NCBI GenBank assembly: GCA_016235595.1 | Contig: JACRJX010000039.1 | Location: 124,001-188,000 of the forward strand | Direction of reading: 5' to 3' | Length of the DNA: 64,000 nt | DNA from: Verrucomicrobiota bacterium | Lineage (GTDB): Bacteria > Verrucomicrobiota > Verrucomicrobiia > CAIQCK01 | In this document: positions 1-10,000 of the stretch, piece by piece | How positions within the stretch are numbered: position 1 is the stretch's first letter | Layout: every line of letters begins with the position of its first letter | Translations under genes and position numbers: made by a program | The notes under the pieces: generated by a model | Database searches by the model: none | Seen by the model: the letters and a program-made list of their open reading frames with translations, nothing else | What the model was told of the DNA's origin: nothing

Positions 1-487
1 GCCAGCGGTTGCTCAGCAGCAATGTGGATAATGACAGTTCGACAGGGAACTCGGTTCCATTTTTGTTCATAGCTGTCAACTCCAGGAGTTTGCCCTGCGC
101 GGCTCCTTGTCCCGTCGTGCGAAACCGCGCAAACGCCTGGTTGTGTTGCTCGTGGTAGCGTGATGGCGCCAGCAGGGCGTGAAGATTTTTGCCGATGACT
201 TCCTGGTGTGTGTAGCCAAACATTCGTGTCGCCGCGTCGTTCCAAAAACAGATGTTCCCTTCGTTATCCATCATGATGATCGCATCCAACGCAAATGCGC
301 TGATGCTGCGAAATTTCTCTTCACTCTCGCGTAGAGCCGCTTCAGTCCTTCGCCGTTCCGCGGGTTCCACGTTCCTCCGGTGCCAGAGCACGAAGAACGC
401 AGCCGCGAGCAGGACCAGGCACATCCCACAGACAACCGGAAGCCAACACGATTGGATTAGCGATAGAAAATGCAATGGGGGGTTCAC
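1..487 (-). CDS. PAS-domain membrane sensor, probably histidine kinase (partial, cut by window edge)
   Basis: This is my own reading of the reverse strand. A GTG start at 487-485 overlaps the TAG stop of the upstream receiver gene by one base (TAGTG), and the frame stays open to the window edge, giving about 162 residues. An N-terminal hydrophobic segment (about residues 10-32) ends in basic residues (HRR). A short coiled linker rich in E and R follows, then a PAS fold whose readable landmarks are SISAFALDAIIMMDNEG, FWNDAATRMFGYTHQEVIGK and a later MNKNGTEFPVELSLS strand. Such PAS-after-membrane modules usually feed a histidine kinase, but the catalytic part lies outside the window, so a diguanylate cyclase or another output is possible. 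The tight coupling to the receiver protein suggests one signalling unit. Confidence 0.7.
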   Translation of the reverse strand, partial: MNPPLHFLSLIQSCWLPVVCGMCLVLLAAAFFVLWHRRNVEPAERRRTEAALRESEEKFRSISAFALDAIIMMDNEGNICFWNDAATRMFGYTHQEVIGKNLHALLAPSRYHEQHNQAFARFRTTGQGAAQGKLLELTAMNKNGTEFPVELSLSTLLLSNRW

Positions 488-1026
488 TAGCACATACGCA
501 TGATGACGGAACGCAACTCGGTCGGATTGATCGGATAGTCCACAAACGTCGCTGCGCCGGCTTGAGTTGCCGCGGCCCAGCCTTCATGATCCCGGGCAGC
601 TTTGAGAACGATCACCGGCGTTCTGCGGCCAACACGGTGGCGCGCGGCCAGCAAATCCAACGCCTGGCCCGTTGGACTGAGAATCGCAAGTATGACACCA
701 ATCTCATCGCCGAACGCCGACTGCATCTCCATGGCTTCGACGACGTTCGCCGCGGTCATGAGGCGGATGCGATCCCGCCCAAGAATCAATGTCAGCGCCC
801 GCCCCACCTGCTCATCGTCATCCACCAGCAACACCGACCTGCGCCCGAGCGCATGGCAGAAACGCGATGAGGCAATCTGTTGAGCGGTGGAGCGTTGCAG
901 CCGGAGGGCGGCCGGGATTGCAGGAACGGCCGCGTCGAGCAAGCGCAACGAAGGCGCAAGCATAAGGCTGTCGGTCGAGGGTTCGAGGTCGGACGAAAAT
1001 ACCAGGTCTGCAAAATACGGTGACAT
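487..1026 (-). CDS. Receiver-like protein lacking the phosphoacceptor Asp (pseudo-receiver)
   Basis: A 179-residue protein with an unrecognised N-terminal region of about 60 residues and a C-terminal response-regulator fold (about 62-179). The acidic pocket is present (LLVDDDEQ, about 66-73). The beta-3 strand reads VILAILSPTG, so Ala replaces the Asp that is normally phosphorylated. The beta-4 Ser/Thr is changed (VIVLKAA) and the beta-5 Lys is replaced (FVDYPINP instead of a TKP-type motif). Three of the five signature residues are therefore gone and classical phosphorylation is unlikely; the domain may work by protein contact. The start is ATG, one base after the stop of the giant glycosyltransferase gene (TAATATG), and its stop overlaps the next gene. 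It is thus the tail of the flagellin-glycosylation operon. Confidence 0.7.
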   Translation of the reverse strand: MSPYFADLVFSSDLEPSTDSLMLAPSLRLLDAAVPAIPAALRLQRSTAQQIASSRFCHALGRRSVLLVDDDEQVGRALTLILGRDRIRLMTAANVVEAMEMQSAFGDEIGVILAILSPTGQALDLLAARHRVGRRTPVIVLKAARDHEGWAAATQAGAATFVDYPINPTELRSVIMRMC

Positions 1027-1027
1027 A

Positions 1028-4000
1028 TTACCTCCCGGCTGCGAGGCCAGCCTCCTCCATCACAGAACCAAGAATTCTGGCAGCGCCGGGCAGAACGTCA
1101 CGCAACCGGGCGATGCGCTCGTTGAGTTGGAATATCACGCTGGAAGCGCCCATGGCCACCAGCCAGCGATAACGCTTGAGAAACTCCTGACTGACTTGAG
1201 ATTCGTCAGCGACAAACAGCGGGCGGCACAGTCGGTCACACAGCACACCGCAGAGAATCCGAACCGCTTCGTGCGCGGGTGTTGCTGCACCGTTCACGGG
1301 TTCGAGCGCCGCCAGTGCCTCCGAAGCATTGTTATTGAGCAACAACGCCTCGGCCCTCTGCAAAAGAACAGCGGGATCCTGCGGCAAATGCTTGACCGCT
1401 TCCCCGGTCCAGTCGGCGGCGAACTCGGCAAACTCCGGCTGACTGAGCGCGATCTGTCCGCCGAAATGCCAGAGCGTGGCATCATCGGCATGTTCCTCCA
1501 CCAGCGCGTGCAATTGTTTGAGCGCTTCAACTCGCCTGTTTGCGCTTGCCAGAAACCGCGCGAAATCGAAACGAATCGGTTTCGACGCTGGGTCCTCAGC
1601 CAGCGCGGCGAGGAACTGCTCTTCCGCCGCCGCGGGCTTCTTTTGGTTGACGAGACAAATCGCCAGACAATGTTGCGGTCCGCCCCGGCGCACTTCCTTC
1701 GCAGCGGGCGTCAGGGTCGACTTGTCGCGCTTCGCGAGGCACTGGCGCATGTGTTCGGCAGCTTCGTCGAACCGCCCCAGCTCGATGCAACTGAGACCGG
1801 AGTTGAAATGCAGCGTTGCTGTCAGTCCATGCGCGCGCGCAACGGGCGATTGCAGCACGGTTGCGACGTCAGCAAATCGTCTCGCGCGGATCAAGTGCGA
1901 GGAATACAATGTCAGCAGGCGTTCCCGCACCTCCGGTGTTGTTGCTTGCGCGGACTGCGCCGACATCAACCGCAACGCTTCGGCATATTTTTCCAAGCCG
2001 GCGTCGAGTTGACCGTCGTTGACCAGGTCCAGGCCGTAGTTCATCAGCAAGCTCGGCTCGTTGGGCACTTCGGCGATGGCTTGCTCGAGCAGGCGCAGGT
2101 TGCGCTCGACCTTGCGGCGATCCTTGATGACAGCCTTGGTGTAGCCGTGATGGATGAGGGTGGTCTTGCCAAGGGCATTCTCCAGTCCCCAATCCTTGCG
2201 GCGCGCTTCGACGCTGGTGAAAATCTGCTCGTGGACGCGTCCGACAAAGAACAGGCCCGGTGCGTTTCGGAACAGCCGCGGCACATAACAACAACCTTCC
2301 CGCTCCTCGCCCACGTTCACGATGGGGATGCGATAGGCGATGGCGTTCGGAACACGCATTTCCTTCAGCAGTTGCTCGCGACTGTCCGGTGCCAGCACTT
2401 CATCGGCGTCGAGAATCAACACCCAGTCACCCGTGACGTGTTCGTGCGCTGCGTTGCGCGCCGCGCTGAAGTCGTCACACCACGCAAAGCTGTGCACCTC
2501 CGCGCCATGTTCGCGGGCGATTTCCGCAGTGCGGTCGGTGGAGCCCGTATCCACGACGACGATCTGATATGCAAGGTCACGCACGGAAGCGAGGCATTGC
2601 GCCAGAAACTTCTCTTCGTTCCTGGCGATGACGCAGACGCTGAGACGGGGCGATGACGACGCCTCAGGCGCCGCCGGCCACGTGGCCGTCGCAGCCCGGC
2701 TGGTGCCTGTGAGTGACTTCAAAAGTTTTCGCGCCGGTTTCCAGTCTGGCACCATGTCGTGAGCGCGCTGGGCGCAACGCCGGGCTTGGTTCACATCACC
2801 TGCGGCCCGTGCGACCTCCGCCAACAGCAGGAACGCCTCCGGGTGGAACGGCCGGATTTGGATGGCTGCCAGCGCCGCGTTCCATGCGGGCAGATATTGT
2901 TTCTGGCGCTGAAGCTCTTTCGCCTCGGCAAGATCACCCAGCTTCGCAACGGCCGGCAACGGTTGGGCCAGCGCGGTCGTCGTGCGCGGTTTCTCGGCCG
3001 CCAGCTTCACCAGCCGCTCGCCTGCGATGGCGGCGACCCGGCTCCATGTCCATTCGCGGCGGACGTGGTCGCTGGCCTTGCGGCCCATTTGCTTTGCCTC
3101 GGCGCGATGCGAAACAACCCATTTCATCCGTTCGGCGAGCGCGCGGTCGTCCGGTTCGAGCAACCAACCTTCGCCCGCCAGTTCGATGTCGCCCACTTTG
3201 CGGCCGATGGAGCGCCGTTGTGCAGGAATCTTGTAGCCGTAGTCATCCGTCACAAACCCATCCGTCGAACCGCCGGCGGTGACGATAACCGGCAAACCAC
3301 ACGCCATCGCCTCCAACACCGGCAGACCGAAGCCCTCGCCGCGATATGGGTGCACCAGACAATCACACGCCGCATAGAGCCGTGGCAGGTCTTCCGGCGA
3401 TAACTCGGAGTTCAGGTATACGATTTCAGGCGCGTCAGGCTGCGCCTGCGCCTGTTTGATCTGCGACTCGAGGGTCTGTCCGGAGTAAACCGACTTGCCG
3501 CCGAAATCCTTGATGACGAGACAGACATCGTCCGATGCGCGGAACGCATCCAGATACGCTTTCAGCAGCACATCAGGTCCCTTGCGGTGAATCGTGCCGC
3601 CCACGAAGAGGAACTTGAAAGTCTTGCGCGTCGGCAATGTCAGTGGCGTCAGATCAGGCCGGAACTTGTCCTCGGCGATGCCGTTCGGCACCACAACGAC
3701 TTTGCCCGCGGGCACACCGCTCTTCACGTAGCAGTCGCGGACAAATTCGCTCGGCACCCACAGTTCATCCACCTGATCGCGCAGCACCGGCACCCACGCC
3801 TTCGGCACGCAACCGAATTCCCACGGTTGGATGACGACCCACTTGCCTTTGGGTGGACGCTGCGGGTTGAATGGCCATTGATGGCGCACATGCACGTCCG
3901 GCCCGCGTGACAACGGTTTGCAGACACGTTGGGCCAGCGGCGCGAAACGTCCATCGGCCTCCGGGCTGAATTGGTCCGGTTCATAAGGCAGGATGGAGAC

Positions 4001-7000
4001 TTCGTGGCCAGCCTCGATCAGATTCAGGCAAAGCTCGCGATTGATCAATGCCAGCGAGTGATGCACGAACTGCGAGCCTTCCCACACGACGGTGACGGAG
4101 GTCTTCTTGTCACTTTCCGCAATCACCTCACGGTAGTGTTGTTCCAGTTCGTCCAAGTAACGTCCGAAGCCTTTGGGCGGGTGGATGTTCGCCTGCAAGC
4201 GGCCCAACAAAGCTGTGTCGGCAATGAACCGCCGTAGAACCGACGCCAACTCCGCCGGATCGCCCGCGCGGAACAAGAAACCCGTGACGCCATCCTCGAT
4301 GAAGTCGGGGATGCCGCCGATGCGGCTGCCGATGGCCGGACAACGCGCGGCCAACGCCTCAGCCACGACGAGCGGCGCGCAGTCTTCCCATACCGACGGC
4401 ACGACCATCACGTCCATGTCCGCCAGCAAGCGCGGCAACTGGCCGGGTTCGTAGGCGCCGTGGAACCGTGCCAGGTGTTTCTGGTCAAACTTCTTGAGAA
4501 GCTCGCCGTACTCGACCGGCACATTGCCGAAACAGTGCGCCTCAACCTCGCCCGGTTGGAAGGCTTGCAGCGCCTGAATCAGGACATGCACGCCCTTCTG
4601 CGGGTAAAGGCTGCCGATGAAGCCAACGCGCAGCGGCCGGTCCAATTGCCCGATAATCTTGCGCTTCGATCCGACCTCCGACCAGAGCGCCTCCACGGTC
4701 TGGGGTTGCTGCTGCAAAACTTGAATGCGGTCGGCTGCGTGGCCGCTGCGGATGAACAACTCGCGCACCCGGTGCGAGACAGCGAGATGGCGGCCGACTT
4801 GCTCGCGGAACGCCTCGCGCCCGCGCTGCAATCGCCGCGCGAAGTCCCCGGCCCGGCCGTTCTGGCCGACACACGCCGCACAGCGGCTGCCGTCTTCGGA
4901 CGGTCCCGGACAGAGCTCAAGCCGTTCCTTGAACAGGTACATCCGCGGGCAGATCGGCCAGTAGTTGTGGGACGTATAGACCGCCGGCACGCCCGCGCGA
5001 TGGAGTTCGTCCACCATGCCGAGCGAGAAATTCAACAAACTGTGGTAATGCGCGATGTCCGGCTTCAACTTGTCCACCAGCCGCCGGAACACGCGGCGCA
5101 TTTCGGGATCGTCCATCTCGCGCTCCGGATGATCGGCGTCATAGAACAGCGCGGGGCGGTTGTAGATCGCGTAAAGCTTCACGCCGTCGTCGGTGGATTC
5201 CTCGACATGGTAGGCAGGCTTGCCCGGCTTCGGCTGCGCGGCCGCACAAATGACCGACACGCGATGGCCGCGCTGGACGAGCGCTTTGGCGATCTGGCGT
5301 GGCAGAATCGTGCCACCGCCCTCGTCGGCCCATCCATACATCGTGAACAACACGTGTTGTTTCTTGCCGGCCGGTTGCGCCACCGCAGCGTTCCGTGCTG
5401 CGAACGGCGACTGCTCGCCATCCTGCTGGTAGTAATCGTCCGCGTCACATCGCAATTGGTGCGCCCACTTCTGCATGAATCGCTGGCGGTTCTTGTAATC
5501 CATGCTGTCGGGCTGGTCGTGCTTGAGCTCGAACTTCTCCAGCCCAACCTGTTTTTTCGTCATGGACTCGAAGTGGTAGGCGACAGATTTCGGATTGAAC
5601 CAGACTTTGCTGCCGGCCGCGCGCGCGGCCAGGCAGAGGTCCAGGTCCTCGTGACCGAACTCGTAGGCATTGTCGAACCCGCCAACCCGCTCGAACAACT
5701 CGCGCCGCATCGCCAGCATCGCGCCGGTGACCATCTGGAATTCGCGCGCCCGGTTCACGCACGGGTCGTCGGCCTTGCGGCAGAGATAAATGTGGTAATG
5801 CTGCCGGACCTGAGGATGGATTTGCCCGTAAACAATGCCGGCGTGCTGGATGGTGCCGTTGGGATAGAGCAGTTTGCCGCCCTGGACACCGACCGCGGGG
5901 TCAGCCTCGAACGTCTCCCGCAACGCCTGCAACCAGCCGGTGAGCGGCTTGGTGTCGTTGTTCAGAAAGACCAGGTATTTGCCCCGCGCAAGCGCCGCGC
6001 CCTGGTTGTTGGATGCCGAATAGTTCCGTCCCGGCTTGTTCGTCACGACACGCAGCCGACCGAGCTTCTCTCCCTCGGCAAAGAACGCAGCCGAGCCGTC
6101 CGTGGACCCGTTGTCTACGACGATGATTTCGTACTGGCACGGAGCCGCTGTCTCGCGGATGGCTTGAAGGCATTGTTTGGTCAGAGCGAGATTGTTCAGC
6201 GTCGGGATGATGATGCTGAAGTCTGGTTTCTCATCCTGCGCTGATGCGTCACCGGATGACCGTGGCGACAGTTCGTCCAACATGGAGTTGAACGTCTTGC
6301 CGACGACGGCGGGCGAGTAGCGGCTGAGGATGAACTCGCGCCCCGCCTCGGAAAGCCGCTGCCACAGTGTGGCGTCCTGATAAAGTCGCACGATGGCCTC
6401 GGCGAAAGCCTTGGGCGTGTCCGCCACCAACGCCTGCTGGTTGTCGCACAATCCCATTCCTTCGACACCGATGGAACTGGAAACGACCGGCAATCCCGCC
6501 GCGGCGGCCTCGCCGATCTTGCCTTTCATGCCCGCGCCGTAACGCAACGGCGCGACCGACACACGGCAACGGCTCAGATACGGCTCCACCGATGGCACGA
6601 ACCCCGTGACCACGATTCGGTCACCCGCCAGTTGCTGGATTTCCTGCGGCGGCCGGTCGCCGACGATGAACAGCTTCGCGTCTGACAACCGCTTTGCGAC
6701 CTGCGGCCAGATTTCGCGGACGAAATGCAGCATTGCGTCCACGTTGGGGTGATGCTGGAAGCCTCCGACAAACAACAGGTCGCGGCGCTGGTCGAACGTC
6801 GTCGGCTTGGACGGAACCGGATGCACGTTGGGCAACACCCCGATGTTCGCGCGCGGCAGAACCTTCCGCAGTGTGTTCGCGTCGGCATCTGTCACCGTCA
6901 GCGCCAGGTCGGCTTTGCCATACACCGCCAGTTCGCGCTCGCGCGTGATCTTTGCCTGCGCCGCCAACTGCGGGTTCTTCTCCAATTCCGCCCGCCGTTC

Positions 7001-10000
7001 CTCGCGCAGGAAATGAATGTCCACCGAATCCACCACGATCTTCGTCTTCGGCGAAATCGCGCGTATTTCATCGGCGTATTGCTCGGCGACTTCGTAGAAA
7101 TAGATGTAAGCGACATCAAAGCGCCGTTCCGCGAACAGCCGTTTCAGGTCCACGCGCGGCGAATTGACCTTCATGCCCCAGCGCGCCTCGATCTTGTCGG
7201 GGTCGCACGGGATCACCTCGACGCCGAGCGCGAGGAGATCGTTGATATACGGCTTCGGATCAAGTCCGCCAGCCGCTGCTCGCGCAAGGAACGTGACCTG
7301 ATTACCTGCCTCGCGCAGCAACTTCACGAGATGGAACAGACGGAACGCGCCGGAGGCGCGGTCGTGCGCCGGCAGTTCCGGCGCGATGACCAGGACGCGG
7401 TGAACCGCGCCAGCGGCCGTCGGTGACGGTTCGATGGCGGAATCGAGGATGCCCTTGTTCTTCCAATACTCAAACGACAGGAACAGAAGCTGATGCAGCA
7501 GTTCCAACGATTCTTTCTTTGCGTCAGATGATTTCTCCGGCAACGACCAGCCGGCGTTCAGCAGCGATGCGATGAGGGGCTGCTGCGACCGGATGACCGG
7601 CTCCGTGCGCGCAACGATTTCGTGCGCGTCTGTGATGTCGGAATACGCCTTCACCTGCGGGTCGCCGGGATACATCTGCAGAAAAACGCGCAGTGAACGG
7701 CCCTGGCGGTAACAACGACGGCAGAAGGTCTCGTAGGTCACACCGTTGGCGACGAGGTTTCGCGCCGCCGGATGCCACCACACGCGCAAGCCGTGCCGCC
7801 GCATTCGCAACTCGGCCTCCGTGTCCTCGTAGCCAAAGCGAAATCGTGTGTCAAATCCGCCCGCACGCTGGATCAGTTCCTTTTTATAAGATGAACAGCC
7901 GCCCCAGAGATAACCGAACGGCAGCTGCTGGCCGGGCTTCAACCCCTTCAGACACCACAGCCGCGGATCCACTTCCGTGACGTAGTGCATCAACGGCGTC
8001 ACTTCCATGCCAGGCAGCCACTCGAGGTTTGCGAGCATTGCATCCTCGACTGCGGGATGACGGCGGTGAAATTCCAAGTGCTCGCGCAGGCAATCCGTGT
8101 GCGGCACATCATCGTCGTCGTAGGGCACGATGATCGTTCCGCGAGCCAGCGCGATGCCGGCGTTGCGCGCAGCAGCGAGACCGCTGTTGGCCTGATAGCG
8201 ATAGTTGACGCGCAGTTTGCCGGCGAACTTACTTACGACCGCTTCGGCGGGCGTCTCCGAACCGTCGTCCACGACGATGATTTCGAACTGCGACGGCTCA
8301 AGCGACTGACTCTCGAACCCAGCGAGACATCGTGCCAGCAAATCGGGCCGATTGTAGGTGGTGATGACCACCGACAGCACAGGATCGCTGTCATTCGCAG
8401 GCTGTGTCCCGGCAGCCGGTGTGGCCGGGTTTGTGGCGAGCGCATCGAGGTTCTCCCGGGCCAGCACGTTGTCCGGCGCCAGTTCCAACACACGTTGAAA
8501 CGCCGTGCGGGCATTGTCGGTGTCGTTCAACTTCGCAAGACAGGTTCCCAAGGCGAGCCAGATCTCCACATCATCCGGCAACTCATCGGCCAGCTCGACG
8601 AACCCCTTGGCGGCATCGAGATAACGGCCGGCTTCGATATTCAGTCTGGCCAGCAAACGCCGCGCTTCCCGGTTCCTGGGGTCGAGTTCCAACGCCCGGC
8701 CGAGCGCCTTTTCAAACGCGGCGACGTCGCCGAGCTTCAGGGCGGTCACGGCTTTCTGCATCAAAAGCGCCACATCCTGAGGCGCGAGAGTCAACGCGCG
8801 GTCGAATGTGGCGCTTGCTTCCTCCAGGTGGTTGGACCGGAACAGCAGACTGCCTAGGGCCTGGAGGATGATGATGGGGTAAGGCGCAACGGCAACCGCC
8901 TCGCGCAACGCGTTGCAGGCGGCCGCCAGATCGCCGCGGTCGAAGGCGGCTTGTGCCTCTTCAAGATACGGCTCGGTCTTGCTCACGGCATCGCTGGTGT
9001 CCGGCAACGTCGACACCATGCGCGCCGCAGCCGCTTCGGCGAGGACTTTGGAGGCGTCTTCCTTCGCTTGCGGGCTGAAAAGTTTTGGATGATTCATGAC
9101 GATCTGGGAGCGCAGTTCGCGGTCGTGCTTGAGCGCGTGGGTGATCATGCTGCCTTCCTTGACCCGGTAGCAGAACAGCGGCTCCCGCACGTGATGGGCA
9201 CGCAGGCCGCGCTCGACGCAGCCGATCCACAAATCCCAATCCTCATAACCCCACAGCATGTTGGGGTTGTAGCCGCCGACCTGTTCCCAGGCTCCGCGGC
9301 GGTAGAGCGAGCAATAGTTGATCTGGTTCACTTCAAGGAGCTTGGGAAACTCCAGATCGCCGACGATGTGCAGCTTGTCCGTCGCGCCGAAGAACCGCGC
9401 GTCGGTATAGGCGATGGCAACGGCGGGATTCCCGTCGAGGACGCGCACGGTTTTCTCCAAATAGGCCGGTTCGATCCGGTCATCGGCGTCGAGCGGCAGG
9501 ATATAACGCCCGCGCGCCGCGCTGATCCCGGTGTTGCGCGCCTCGGCCAGACCGCCGTTGGGTTTCTCGATGTAGTAAAGGTGCGCCGCGGGCCAGCGTT
9601 TCCGCATCTGGTGGAAAACAGCGCGCGTGTTGTCAGGACTGCCGTCGTTGACCACGATGACCTCCCAGTCCTTGAACGTCTGTCGCACGACGCTCTCGAC
9701 CGCCTCCGGGAGGAAATGCGCTTGTTTGAAACACGGAATCACAACCGACACCGCTGGGCGGTGCGGCTTGGGCGCCGCGGCCGGTTTCACCGCGGTCGGA
9801 TCCGGCTCTCCTGAAAGCCGCAACCACGACGCCGGACAAACACCCGCGGTATCCAGCTTCGCAGAGTTCAACCATTTCGTCGGTGCGATGACTATCTGAT
9901 CCTTGTGGCCGGCCAGCCATGCCGCCCACCAACTGAACGTGCTGTTGGCGATCACGTGGTGGCGGCAAAGCGACATCAGCCGCAGTTCCTCGTAATCCCG

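Noticed and set aside
887..2656. Long plus-strand frame (589 codons)
   Set aside because: Antisense shadow of the giant glycosyltransferase; no recognisable domain, composition follows the other strand.
4460..6244. Long plus-strand frame (594 codons)
   Set aside because: Antisense shadow of clear GT4/GT2 domains.
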